A DNA stretch of 64,000 nt. Origin: Mytilus californianus (taxonomy: Eukaryota; Mollusca; Bivalvia; Mytilida; Mytilidae). The translations under genes were made by a program, and so were the position numbers. The DNA lies in NCBI RefSeq assembly GCF_021869535.1, contig NW_026262712.1:100134140-100198139 (forward strand), in the 5' to 3' direction. Below the pieces are notes generated by a model. It ran no database searches and had not been told where the DNA came from. It was given only the letters and a program-made list of their open reading frames with translations. How positions within the stretch are numbered: the stretch's first letter is position 1; the number at the start of each line of letters is the position of its first letter. Shown here one piece after another: positions 36,530 through 46,989 of the stretch.

Positions 36530-36910
36530 CTTTAGGGTTAGGGGAGGGTTGGGATCCCGCTAACATGTTTAACCCCGCCACATTCTGTTTGTATGCGCCT
36601 GTAATTCAGTGGTTGTCGTTTGTTTAAGTGTTACATATTTGTTTTTCGTTCATTTTTTTTTGTACATAAATTAGGCCGTTAGTTTTCTCGTTTGAATTGT
36701 TTTACATTGTCATTTCGGGGCCTTTTATAGCTGACCATGCGGTATGGGCTTTGTTCATTGTTGAAGGCCGTACGGTGACCTATAGTTGTTAATTTCTGTG
36801 TCATTTGGACTCTTATAGAGAGTTTTCCAACCCTCCCCCTAACCTGGAACAGTGGTGTATCAGTACAACATAAGAACGAACTATAAAAATCAGTTGACAA
36901 AGGCTTAATC
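36530..36910. repeat. Two short dispersed repeats, converging
   Basis: 36530-36830 is a plus-oriented copy (TTTAACCCCGCCACATTCTG to TTGTTAATTTCTGTGTCATT, 3' end lost). 36830-36910 is a minus-oriented 5'-type fragment (CCTCCCCCTAACCTGGAACA, ATCAGTACAACATAAGAACG). Confidence 0.75.
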
Positions 36911-37069
36911 CATCAGATACAAATACTACAAATACAAGTGGTGGCCGGGTACTTTTACATCCCAACAAAAAAAAAGACACTAAGTACAGATCTGATAGTA
37001 CTCGCAGTTACTGACAGCTAGTTCAAAGCTACTAGCAACTAATAAAAAAATCATGCATCTAAGACTTAA

Positions 37070-37717
37070 TTATCAATCAGTACACATCCAACATCCAATG
37101 GATTTAGTGTAAAGATGTAATAAACAGTCAGAGAAAAACATGACCTAGTGCAATGCCAATATACAGATTGTATAGATCCATGAATGTAACAATGATATTT
37201 AGTTTGTTTTAAATTTACTGATAACAAAATCAATATTAATACCAATAAAATCAATATTCAACGATCTAATTACAGTGTTGAATTGGTATCCTTTTAGAAT
37301 AAGTTTATTTAAAGGATCCATAAGTTTACAAGGATCGTTTCTAAATTTCCGGGCACGGTAAACAACATTTCCGTAAAAAAGAGGATGTGCTATCCCGTTT
37401 GAAAAAAGGTTTTCTACAGGTACAACCAAACTTCAAAACCTTTTACATCTATAGAAGAATTTAGTACAAGTTTTAAGTAATTTGTGGTAACGAAATCCCT
37501 GGCTTAATAATTTTCCAGTAATTCATAGATTACGTTCGTTAAAATCAAAAACGTCACAACAGACACGGTCATAACGAACGAGTTGTGAAATATAAACACC
37601 GTAAGATGGTGCCAAAGGAACATCACCATCCAAAAAGGGAAAATTAACAATAGGATACGAAAAATCGTCCCTTTTGTCGTAAATTTTAATGTGGAATTTC
37701 CCGTATAAAACCGAAAT
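37070..37717 (-). pseudogene. Penelope-like element, family 1 relative, RT C-terminal fragment
   Basis: Reading from 37717 downward: YPIVNFPFLDGDVPLAPSYG, YISQLVRYDRVC, FNERNL followed by a stop, GKLLSQGFRYHKLLKT, then after a frameshift GIAHPLFYGNVVYRARKF, DPLNKLILKGYQFNTVIRSL and a stop at 37199. The catalytic part is absent. The C-terminus again lacks GIY-YIG. The downstream 130 bp is probably 3' UTR. Confidence 0.82.
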
Positions 37718-37790
37718 ATCAGTTTATTTTCGACTTATGAGTTTGAATGTCGCTGTCGTATCTGTCGCCTCTCTTTAAATTGTAAATTAA
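37718..37790 (+). repeat. Dispersed tail repeat fragment
   Basis: TTTATTTTCGACTTATGAGT...TCGCCTCTCTTT, matching the copy at 53330-53500. Confidence 0.6.
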
Positions 37791-38339
37791 ACAATAATTA
37801 AGTTTCAAATAAAGAGTAAAATGTACATCTCATACAAATAATGTTTACATAGAAGTATTGATTAACAATATAAGGTAAGTTTACGGCTTGTGATGAGTTA
37901 TTAACCATAAAAGTGTTGATCCGTGTACAAACACCGTTAAAAATGTCTCCAATCAGTAGGGTTGACCGCAGGGCACTTTGATTTTTTTCTTGTTTAGAAA
38001 TACGATCTGGTCAACAACTTCAGATGAAAGACTGTTTGACTTTCTATTTTGTGTTTCAAGTAGTGCACATGATAAATCCCCTCGGAAGGTAAGGACTACT
38101 ATTTACTAGTACCAAATATAAGTCACAGGATAAACGTATTAACGTTGTTAATGAATTTTAATTAGTATTACGAAGGGGATATTTCAACGGATCTAAGGTG
38201 AGCGGAAATGTGAGGAGAAATATCTCAAGATTTATAACAGACAAACGAGTATCCGAATATTAAAATTGTACTCGAGTACTCGGCCTTCCAAGTGAGTACC
38301 CGGGTACTCGAGTACTGGTTGCTATCCCTAATATATATA
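37791..38339. other. No gene; possible hAT-type MITE end
   Basis: Near 38265-38327, nested GTACTCGAGTACT/ACCCGGGT motifs end at TAGGGATAGCAACC on the minus strand, a hAT-like terminus. The partner end is not certain (a candidate TAGGGTTGACC is at 37957). Confidence 0.3.
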
Positions 38340-38530
38340 TATATATATATAAATATATATAATTCATTTAAATAACAGCCCAAACCTTGTTAGACTTGTA
38401 AATTTGCGGAAACAAATGTTTTTGTTCTCCCCTGGCCGGGATTCGAACTCGTGCTACTTAGATATCGTGGCACCAAATCGCCTTGCAATATACCTGGCGT
38501 GCTAGACCACTCGACCATCTAGGCTCGACA
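38340..38530 (-). mobile_element. tRNA-derived SINE
   Basis: On the minus strand the head reads GCCTAGATGGTCGAGTGGTC (A box), a long variable-arm-like region, and GAGTTCGAATCCCGGCCAGG (B box). This is a Leu/Ser-type tRNA relative. A body (GGAGAACAAAAACATTTG) and a TATA-rich end follow. The body recurs without its head at 38800-38865. Confidence 0.65.
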
Positions 38531-38734
38531 AAAATCAAGCTTTCGGTGGCCGGTTGTTACCTTTCCTACTCAGTTTTTATCTAGCGTCCTTACACAGTTT
38601 ATGATATATAAGGCATGAAGATGGAATATTACAGATCAGCTGAATTATCTATCGTAGAGGATCTTACAAATTAATATAGGATGCTGTCGCAGAAATAGTT
38701 ATATTATAAGTATGCCTGAACCAGTGACAACACT

Positions 38735-38965
38735 ACGACAGATTGTATCCATCGGATCACCAGTGATGGTGATACAAGGCTGAAAACACATTCTGTATAT
38801 ATAATTCGTTTAAATATCAGCCATACAAAGTAAGATCTGTAAATTTGCGGTAAAGTACTTGTTTAGATATATATATATATTTAAACGTACGCTTAAACAC
38901 ATGACAACTCTACGATAGATCCTTCCATCAGATCACAGGTGAAGGTAATACATGTACACACATTT
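38735..38965 (+). repeat. Dispersed repeat fragments related to the SINE body
   Basis: GGATCACCAGTGATGGTGAT (38755), then a SINE-body match (TTTAAATATCAGCCATACAA), then a diverged second copy of the first phrase (CAGATCACAGGTGAAGGTAA, 38931). Confidence 0.55.
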
Positions 38966-39097
38966 AATACTCATTCTCTGTAACCACTTCAACTTTTTCG
39001 GCACACATAGTCACCGATCTTTCTGAAAATTGGCTGATATGTAGATCCTATTAGCCTAGTCAGAAAAAATAATGCCAACCGATATATATATTGGTTG

Positions 39098-39111
39098 GTT
39101 ACCATAGTAAC
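39098..39111. promoter_or_regulatory. X-box-like palindrome
   Basis: GTTACCATAGTAAC fits the RFX consensus GTHNCCATRGNAAC. Isolated copy in an intron; function unproven. Confidence 0.3.
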
Positions 39112-39318
39112 AGCGGAGAAAGTTGGGATTTTTTTTAGAAAAACACTATATTTGGTGTAGTGTTGTGAAATTATGCGGCTACATCTATTAAAAAGAAACA
39201 CAAAAATTAAAAAAAGTTATTGGGAATCTATCTAGAAACATGGGAAATTAATTTCTAAAAAATGATCATTGTGCAATATTCCTCACAATACGAGTTATCT
39301 CCCTTTGGTGGGTTACAC

Positions 39319-39600
39319 TAATGACTGGACCAAAACGAAAATGCTAATAACTTTTTTTATTTCTCAAAGGATTTATGTCAAATTTGAATTGTTATAAATT
39401 TAGACCACTTAATACATAAATATAAGAAAAATTATAGAAAACTTTTTTAAATCTTCATAAAACATGACCTGACCAACGCTGATAATGACAGGACCAAAGG
39501 AAAATGCTAATAACGTTTTTTATTTGTTTAAGGATTTATGTTAAATTTGAAATATAATAAAATTTGATCATTTGATATTTTATACACAAGACTAGCTAGG
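39319..39600 (+). repeat. Two-unit tandem duplication, ~164 bp
   Basis: AATGACTGGACCAAAACGAA (39320) and AATGACAGGACCAAAGGAAA (39484) each start a unit continuing through AATGCTAATAAC and GGATTTATGT(C/T)AAATTTGAA. Confidence 0.8.
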
Positions 39601-40212
39601 AATATAATTTTATTGCAAAACTACAAAACATATTGACTAATACAACTATACAATTATATACAATATTTTTGGCGTACGGCTGTCTCAGAAATTTAACGTG
39701 CATGGTCACATTATCCGAATTTTTTGAAAACAAATAGAAATAGTGTAGTTGTAGGCAAACTGCGGTTTGCTTGCAAACATAATTTTAAACTAGTCAGATC
39801 GGCTGGTTAGTGCCCAGTGTCTAATCTATATTAAAGCTACTACAGAAACACTATGTTATGCACTATCCGCTCTCCTGGTTCCAAAGCATGTGAATGATAA
39901 GCATCTGAACTGTGATTCAGATAAGTAGCCAAAGATATAGTAGAAAGCCAGATAGAGCCGATCTGCGAAACAATTAGCATAAGCCTTTGTCTGAGCTTTC
40001 TAGCCAGAAAATATTGGCAAGACTTATGCAGTCGACGGGGATTATTATGCCCCTGTTAATCAAATTGAAATTATATTAAAAGGAATCGTAATCTTACATG
40101 TATTTGACAATAAAACACTCATTCTGAACAGTCGATTATTATGCCACCGTAGAATCGCGCACATATTTTCCATGAACTCTTACAAAGAAAACTGTTGAAT
40201 AGTAAAACTAGA
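39601..40212 (-). other. 3' flank of the DIRS-like element
   Basis: Downstream of the recombinase on the minus strand, the phrase GGCATAATAAT(C) occurs twice (reverse complements at 40041 and 40137). This might be part of split direct repeats. The element end is not defined. Confidence 0.35.
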
Positions 40213-41175
40213 CTAATCGGATATCAAGGCTAGCTGGGCTCGTTTAATGGTTGATTTTGGAGTATGAATATATCTGGTATAGCATTCGGAACTCCAACGA
40301 CCTAAAATCTTGATCAGGTGATCTTCAATTTTTGATGCAACTGATGTTGCAGCTCCTATTCGGAAGCTGTGTCCGTTGTTATTAGATGGGTTGAGTCCGA
40401 TAATTTCCAGGATGGATCGAACATGATTGATGAAAAACGTACATGTTAGAGCCACTCCATTTTCCATAACAAAGAGCGGACTAGAGTTGCAGGCTATGCT
40501 GAATCTAGAACTTCTAACCGCGAGGTATCTAATTAAAGATTTGACCGGGCACAAAGCGGTGTTGTTTTTGAAAAGATAAATATTTACTCCACTTCTGAAA
40601 GGGTCTGTTTTAGACGACTTTAAATGTAATATTGCATAATCCTCCTCGAAAGTGATGTCTTCTATACATAGATTGCAAGATGCATCGAAGTCCGTGTTGA
40701 CGGTTAATTCACCGCAGCGGAGAAATCCGAAGTATGCGACGATACAAGCTGCCTCAATAAGTGCAGTAACAAATGGCGAAAATATTCCCTTTTGAAGCAC
40801 TGTTATCATATTTTTAATTATATCATAAGTTAGCGGTAATCTTTTTCGGGAACTCTTTACTTCTTGTTTCTTAATACCCCTGTAAATTGTTTCTAACCTA
40901 AGCAGTTTTGAAGAACAACAGCTACTGAATAAACACTGTACTCCGGATTGAAGATATATGTATCTTAAACCACAAATGTACATTTTTATTGTAGAACATT
41001 TTATGTTAAGATTTTCATGACAATGTGTAGCGTATTGCATTAAAATATCTTCCGTTAGAGGTGGAAAATCTGTTTTATCATCCCACTTAAAACCGGATAG
41101 ACACATAAAGTTTTTGTATGATTTAAATCCATGTTCGTATTGCGAACGCGTACTGCGTGCGATTGAGTTGTGAAT
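40213..41175 (-). CDS. Tyrosine recombinase of the DIRS/Ngaro-like element
   Basis: Phage-integrase-type recombinase that would insert a circular DNA copy by strand exchange. The frame is open from 41175. The first ATG is at 41106, but an upstream in-frame STRSQYEHGFKSY segment resembles the N-terminal core-binding start, so the true start is probably upstream. Catalytic features: Arg I in AYFGFLRCGELTV, Lys in LKSSKTDPFRSG, the HxxR box in NGHSFRIGAATS, and the nucleophile region LGRWSSECYTRYIHTP with Tyr. It ends RAQLALISD. No internal stop over 320 codons, so this is the best preserved ORF of the element. It follows RNase H after a short gap in a different frame. Confidence 0.9.
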   Translation of the reverse strand: MHNSIARSTRSQYEHGFKSYKNFMCLSGFKWDDKTDFPPLTEDILMQYATHCHENLNIKCSTIKMYICGLRYIYLQSGVQCLFSSCCSSKLLRLETIYRGIKKQEVKSSRKRLPLTYDIIKNMITVLQKGIFSPFVTALIEAACIVAYFGFLRCGELTVNTDFDASCNLCIEDITFEEDYAILHLKSSKTDPFRSGVNIYLFKNNTALCPVKSLIRYLAVRSSRFSIACNSSPLFVMENGVALTCTFFINHVRSILEIIGLNPSNNNGHSFRIGAATSVASKIEDHLIKILGRWSSECYTRYIHTPKSTIKRAQLALISD

Positions 41176-41195
41176 TAAATGTTAAACTTTTGCAT

Positions 41196-41921
41196 TTAAT
41201 TCCACATTACTTGCCAAGATTTCGGACACGGAGTGGGTTCTTTCTCTGCTGCTGGTGCTGCTTTTTGGGAGGTCTGAAAATCAAAGCGAGATAAAGAGTC
41301 AGCTATCACATTTTTAACTCCGGGAATATGTTGACATTGAATAGTAAAGTTTTGTTTAACGGATAGCCAAGTAAGTGTTCTAATTAATATCATAATGTCT
41401 AGCACTTTAGATCTTCCTTTATTAACTATATTAACGACGGCTTCGTTGTCACAGTGGAACATGATACGTTTCTTATTCCATAAGTGCCCCCATAATAAAG
41501 ATGCAACAACAATCGGGTACAGTTCTCTAAAAGCCATGGACATGTCTGAATCGAGTGAAGTTGATAGTTCAGAAGGCCAAGTACTACTAAACCATTTACC
41601 TTGGAAAAACCCTCCGAAAACAAAGTTAGAAGCCGCATCTGTGTACAATTCTATGTCACTAGCTAAAGTTATATGTTCGTCGTAAAAGAAAGTAACTCTA
41701 TTCCAGCCTTTTAAGAAATCTCGCCACATGATTAAGTCAGTTCTACAGTCTTTTGATAATGATATATAGTGATGTAGTTTATTAACTTTAGTAGATAACT
41801 TAATGAGATAACTGACAAACGATCTACCCGGACGAATAATTCTGGCGGCAAAATTAAAATGTCCTAACAGTTGTAATAATTCTCTCTTCGTAACAGATTT
41901 TTTTATGAAGAAAACTGTCAA
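41196..41921 (-). pseudogene. RNase H domain of the DIRS/Ngaro-like element
   Basis: The frame opens in the RT connection region (VTKRELLQLLGHFNFAARII) and contains the RNase H core: ELYTDAAS (first Asp), FRELYPIVVA (Glu), FHCDNEAVVNIVNKGRS (Asp) and HIPGVKNVIADSLSR (last Asp), all expected catalytic acids. The C-terminal tail is Pro/Glu-rich and stops at 41196. It should be fused to the RT, but frameshifts near 41920 and 41960 disconnect them. The given start is only where the open frame begins. Confidence 0.88.
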
Positions 41922-41950
41922 TAAAATTTGAAATTCTTTCTACCTTTTCA

Positions 41951-42771
41951 TTAGGTAAAACTTTCAGTGTCTAGTATGATTCCTAAATACTCGATAGTAC
42001 AAGTGGGACCTACAGTCTTTTTCTTAGAAATCGGAATATTTAGACGATTGAATATAAGCGTTATTAGCGCCATTGTTCTAAATCCGCAAGAGTCCGGTGG
42101 TTGAATAGTGAGAAAAGTATAACTGGTATGCCGTAATTTTCCTTTGCTATCCAACAAATAGCCCGTGATATATTGTCAAAGATGCAAGGAGAGCTGCGAG
42201 AACCAAAACATAGTCTTACATAATGATAATAATTGTTTTTCCATTTCATGCAATATAAGTGATGCTGGTCTTTACGGATTCCTAACTGTTTGAATGCATC
42301 GGTCATATCGGTTTTGTTAAGAATTGTTTGCTTTCCGAAATGCTTGATGGCCTTTATTGCGTCATCTATTTTTACATAAGATAGTGAACAGACCTCCTTA
42401 TCTATAAGACTATTGATGCTTTCATGTGTTTCATGTTCGTGTGGAGAAGATAGATCAAGGATAAAACGTTTTTTGCCAGAATATTTGCCTTTTGCAATCC
42501 CAATGGGACTAACACGGTAAGTTTCGAAAGGTGGACTTCTAAACGGGCCTTTAACATATCCTTTATCTATTTCTTGTTTCAAAAGCATATCAACAGTTTC
42601 GGGGTCTCTGATGGCAGAAAGCAAATTCCTACATTCAAACGTAGGTAAATCGAGCATAGACACTAGTGTATCAAAACCGAAACGTATACCATTCAGAAGA
42701 TACATAACAAATTTTTTATCTGAATGTTCTTTAAGTTCGTATTCAAGTCTATTTACATTTATAGGTGACAT
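41951..42771 (-). pseudogene. Reverse transcriptase of the DIRS/Ngaro-like element, catalytic box deleted
   Basis: The frame 42771-42064 shows RT fingers and palm: KGPFRSPPFETYRVSPIGIA, RFILDLSSPHEHETHESINS, ILNKTDMTDAFKQLGIRKDQ (motif A, Asp) and RLCFGSRSSPCIFDN (motif B). At about 42118 the text goes from YGIPVI straight to sequence that in the next frame reads FLTIQPPDSCGFRT, so the YLDD box and its neighbours (about 14 bases by comparison with the family) are missing and the frame is changed. The second frame (42157-41951) continues with PISKKKTVGP and IEYLGIILD. The protein could not polymerise. The ATG at 42771 lies 7 bases after the Gag stop. Confidence 0.88.
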
Positions 42772-42777
42772 ACCTAG

Positions 42778-44129
42778 TCAGATGTTTGCCTTTGTCATTT
42801 CTTTTTGTGAAGCTTTAGATAAGTTGGATAATTTATCTAATTCAGCATTTTCATTGTTTGACCTTGGTTGTTTTGTCTGTTGTTTGGCTAAACCACAAGT
42901 TTTCATGCCATGCCCGCTTGACCCACATTGACTACATGCGTGCATGAATTTGCATTCTCTTCTATAGCAAGTGCCGTAATTGTAGTTATTGCAGAGTTCT
43001 GCTCCTGCAATATTAGAAACCGGTCTGCCCCTCTTATCTGTGTTACGAATATGTGTAGCCCCTTGGGATAAAGTTGGGATGCCGTGTTTTGCTTTTTCAC
43101 AGAATTTTGATGTGTGGTCAAATTCCCCGCAGTGAGCACATGCTCTGCTTTGAACATTATGGGTAACAAGGTTCAACATTTTGTCATCGACTTTTGACCA
43201 GTTGATAACAATATTGTGTTCAACTATGGCAGCAGCTGCTTTAGCAGAAAACATCTTGTGATATGTATAGAAACATGGGCCATAATTTAGTGATATTTCG
43301 TTTATGTCAGCTTCATATTGTTCCAATTCAACTTTTTTCTGAGGGTAAGCTTGACCCATAATATTACGGTATTTACGGAAAGCCCTATTAAATTTTTCTA
43401 TTGAAAGATTGTGGTCCAATCTTACATCTTTCTTACTCGAAATCTCAACTGTAAACCCCCTTGATTGCATAGTTTGGTTTTGAGGTATATCATATTTTGG
43501 TGCCAATAATGTAGCCAGGTTAATGTCCCTACCTTTATTATCTGCTTTTTTATGGAGGGGACAACAAAATCCATCTTTGGTAGATCTTCAGCATAGTATA
43601 CTTTTCCTGTCGATGTAGCCTCGGCAGCGGAGTCTGTTAATCGGCTATTGGAACATCTTATGGCAGATTCTATTGTAGGTGTGGTTGATTCTTTTTCAGT
43701 AACATTTTCTGTACTTGATTGTTTTAACATCAGTTTAGCGATATTTGATAGAGTTTCTGTTGCTGAGGTAAAGGCTGCGGCAGATTCCCTAAAGAGTACC
43801 TCACTGTTTAGATTAAGTGCGTTACCTGGCGTATGAATACGCGTATCATTTACGATAGGAAGCGTTGACGGGTGATATAATCCTACTTCTTGATCAGTCG
43901 TATTTGTAGAGTTTTGCAACTCATTAACGGGAGGCTGATTGGATGTTTCAGGAATTGTTATAGACGTAGTTTTTGGTTTATAAGCCAAATATAATTGACG
44001 AAGCATTTCTACCTTCCACGTTGCATTGACCCCGATACCCATCTCTTTTAGTTTTTCCAGATAAGTTTCTTTTGGCCAATTTCTCTTGTTTTCACTGTTT
44101 TGCCTACGTGGCCTCTTTCTACCACTCAT
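42778..44129 (-). pseudogene. Gag-like protein of the DIRS/Ngaro-like element
   Basis: Two frames: 44129 to about 43545, starting MSGRKRPRRQNSENKRNWPK, with a Ser/Thr-rich middle and a conserved YYAEDLPKMDFVVPS segment; then about 43545-42778, with DINLATLLAPKYDIP, a CAHCGEFDHTSKFC knuckle and a second cysteine array CNNYNYGTCYRRECKFMH followed by CSQCGSSGHGMKTC. The zinc-binding arrays suggest nucleic-acid binding in the particle. The frameshift falls in an A-rich run (ATAAAAAAGCAG) and looks like a one-base slip. It is upstream of the zinc arrays, so a programmed shift is unlikely. Confidence 0.85.
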
Positions 44130-44160
44130 ATTGTTTTAGTTAAAGTACTTACGTACGAAT

Positions 44161-44862
44161 AATAGAAATATATGTGTAGAAATTTATCCTCTGTATCACG
44201 TTATAAATAACTATCTCAGGTTTCGAAAGTTCATCAATAGTTCATGAAATGTGTGTGTAAAACTGTTTGAAACTAAAACAACACATTGATGTTAAGATAA
44301 ATCCTTATTGATGAGGTATGTCACTTTAGAATCGGATTTAATATCAGCACCCGCTTGGTATAGACGAATTGGTTGATTAATTGTTTTAATAATATTAACA
44401 ACAAAGAATGGCGATGCCTTCAACGTAAACAATGTGAATTTATAAATAGTTCTCACGTGCTAAAAATAATTGAATGTAGATAAAGCAATGGGGAACGGAA
44501 AGGGGCAAATTGTCTTTTGTATAAACCTGAATTATACACATAATTCTCATATAATTATATGGAAAAATATAGAAAAAAATCTAAAAGAAAATCAGAAACG
44601 TGACCTTTCTAACGTTGACAACATTTCGCGGACTACTTGAGGTATGCCCCAGCCCCTACATGCACGATATCTTGGTAATTTAAAATATTTTCATAAAATA
44701 TAAGTTAAAATATTCGCAAACTTAACTTGAGGTATGCCAGAGCCTTGTCTTAGTTTTACATATTCCCTAAAATCAATGCATTTATCGTTTGCAAATATGT
44801 TTGAAAAGCATTTTAGATTTTCTTATTTGATGAAATTAATGACTCAATCTAAGTTTTTCTAT
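44161..44862. other. 5' flank of the DIRS-like element
   Basis: ACTTGAGGTATGCC occurs at 44635 and 44725, about 90 bp apart, possibly part of terminal repeats. No gene. Confidence 0.35.
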
Positions 44863-45439
44863 AAAGGAGTAGGTCCGGTAAGGGCCGATTTTGGCCTCAA
44901 AGTTCAGGTTCATCTGATGAAAGATTTTGGACACTTTTTAAACACTTAAGTGTCTACTTCAGTCGATTCAATTAGTTTATGTGAAAGATTTTAACTAATT
45001 TAGTCATTAAAGACGCTCAAATGCAAGCTTAAATATGAAAAATCTATCAAATATGCCATAATATGTCACTTTTCAGATGGTTTTTGTCAAAAATGAAAGT
45101 GGCCGCATCCGTGTTCATTCTCAACCTTTACATATGTTATGTATTATCATCAAATACAACTTACATTTAAATATTAAGAATGAATACAAATGCGGCCAAT
45201 TCCATTTCAGACGGAAACCGTCTAAAAATTAACCAAAATGCTAAAATTTCGAAGATTTAAGTAATTTAACATGACTTAATGATGCTAGTACCCGATACAT
45301 GTGCATTGTATTGTCAAAAACAGCCCATATTTATGTAACAGAAGTATTCTTCTTTCCAATTAATAGCTAAATATTTTACATTTTTGTAAAACTGCTATAT
45401 TTTGGGGCCAAAAAGGGGTCTTACTGGGCCTACTCCTTT
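44863..45439. mobile_element. MITE, 577 bp, TIR AAAGGAGTAGG
   Basis: The left AAAGGAGTAGGTCCGGTAAG and the reverse complement of the right end AAAGGAGTAGGCCCAGTAAG differ at 2 of 20 bases. Just inside, both ends carry GGCC-A/T-rich motifs. The interior also has a GCGGCCA pair. No ORF. Confidence 0.85.
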
Positions 45440-45506
45440 GATGCGAAGCCTATTTCATATAAATAGGTATAAAGTCATTTTTCCTGGTCATGATAACGGT
45501 CAGAAT

Positions 45507-45566
45507 GTAGGACAGAAAGTCACAGACAAAAAGTCACAGACAAAAAGTCACGGACAAAAAGTCACA
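45507..45566 (+). repeat. 14-bp minisatellite, four units
   Basis: ACAAAAAGTCACAG-type units between 45510 and 45566. Confidence 0.85.
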
Positions 45567-45874
45567 TATATAGTATAATATGTTATAAACATTGAGTCCT
45601 GTTTCAAAGTAAAATCCAAATCTTTTTTGTTAAAAGATAGACACTATACTAATTTTGAGAAATATCTTTCTGTAATGGGCTTCCAGTGAAAGTCAAATTA
45701 TATGTACATGTATATAATTCTTTTAAAGTTACCCTGTGAAAAGAGTTATCATATTGTCAATAGTTATCATATTGTCAATATTTTTTAATTTGCTGCTGCT
45801 AATATATAAAAATTCATAAAGATAATTGTTATTTACTCAAATGCCTATTACTAATGTTAAGATAGTGCTACCAT

Positions 45875-45975
45875 AAGCGGATCCAGGGTGCCTTAGGGCC
45901 CGCCCCCTCCTTTCATTGGAAACATTTGGTTGATGACATATGGAATCACTGAAGCATGAATGTAGCGAGCCATCT
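45875..45975 (+). repeat. Fragment of the GGCGGATCCAG MITE family
   Basis: AAGCGGATCCAGGGTGCC, then CCCGCCCCCTCCTTTCATTG. No right end found. Confidence 0.45.
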
Positions 45976-46179
45976 CTTAAGGCAGTCAGTAGGACCCCTT
46001 ATATGAAAATTGTCTAGATGGTACTAGTATATCCCCCCGCTCATTGTTAGACCCGCAGCCACCCGCTGACAGATTTTCCGCGGGTCCTCGTAGGGAAATG
46101 AAACTTTTTGGAAAATCTCGAAAATTCCTCTCCGGCCAGAACGGCAAACAATGTGTCGGATAGATAGCAGGGACTATCG

Positions 46180-46790
46180 GGTCGACGGCTGACTGTACAC
46201 GTCCTTGCTGGTTACGCCCTTTGTTTGCTAAAGAACCCTTGTGTTAATTCATTTAGGGGCTCCCTAGTTGACCTAATGAAATTTCTGTCCTTGTCCAATA
46301 TATCCTGATTTCCAGTGATATTTCAAATTGTGCGCCTTAATCCCAGCATACCCCTATTGCAGGACCTTTTTGAAATTTTTTTTTTTTTCAACTTCACCTC
46401 AAAAATGATCTTCATGTAGATACTCATCATCCAATAATACAATATTATTCAAAACGTATAACTAAACATGCTTTGCCATTTCAACATTGAGTTTAAGAAT
46501 GAATAAGAAAAATAAACAGCTTATAATATAGTTTTTTATTCCTTTATAGAAAGAAAGGTTAGATGGCCAATTATCATTTATTTAGAGGATCAACGTCTGA
46601 CTCTTTTTGTTCTATTTTTTACTGTGTTGAATTGTTTCAAATTATTACCTTTAATTAATTTTTGGTCAGTAGACTAGCACAGGACCTACAATGTTCCTAT
46701 TAAATTTATTGATTTTGTTATCTTTTAAAATATGAATAAGATGTTTGACACTGGTCATAAAGCAAACCACAACTAATCGATCATTTCTTT
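46180..46790 (+). repeat. SINE-like bivalve repeat, diverged copy
   Basis: CACGTCCTTGCTGGTTACG, AAATTTCTGTCCTTGTCCAA, and at the end TGACACTGGTCATAAAGCAA before a CAATC-like tail. The middle (46375-46700) is probably a later insertion or unrelated. Confidence 0.55.
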
Positions 46791-46989
46791 TTTACAAAAT
46801 CTTAAAAGGAGCTAGTAGCTATAATTCAAAACTGTCAACAGCAAGTGGCACTTTGATCTTTAATCTTCACTACAGCATTTGAATAATAGTTGATAAAAAC
46901 CATCATTCTTTGACACTGCATTAAATTGAAATCTTACAGAAGAGAGTTTTTGTATAAGAGATTTAGTCTATTTCAAAGCGTTTTCCAAG

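Larger units (their letters stand above)
40213..44160 (-). mobile_element. DIRS/Ngaro-type tyrosine-recombinase retrotransposon
   Basis: Minus-strand order Gag (44129-42778), RT (42771 to about 41951), RNase H (to 41196), tyrosine recombinase (about 41175-40213) is that of YR retrotransposons. No methyltransferase domain is seen after RNase H, which favours the Ngaro-like plan over classical DIRS1, but recent decay could hide it. Terminal repeats could not be established. The element is antisense to nothing recognised and lies in the intron between the Ig exon and the first TSP1 exon, in the same orientation as the host gene. Confidence 0.88.

Noticed and set aside
38430..38530. Functional tRNA-Leu/Ser gene
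   Set aside because: A and B boxes are good, but it continues into a SINE body with related dispersed fragments nearby.
43540..43560. Programmed frameshift in the DIRS-like Gag
   Set aside because: The A-run slip lies inside Gag, upstream of the zinc arrays, not at a gag-pol border; a one-base indel is simpler given the other damage.
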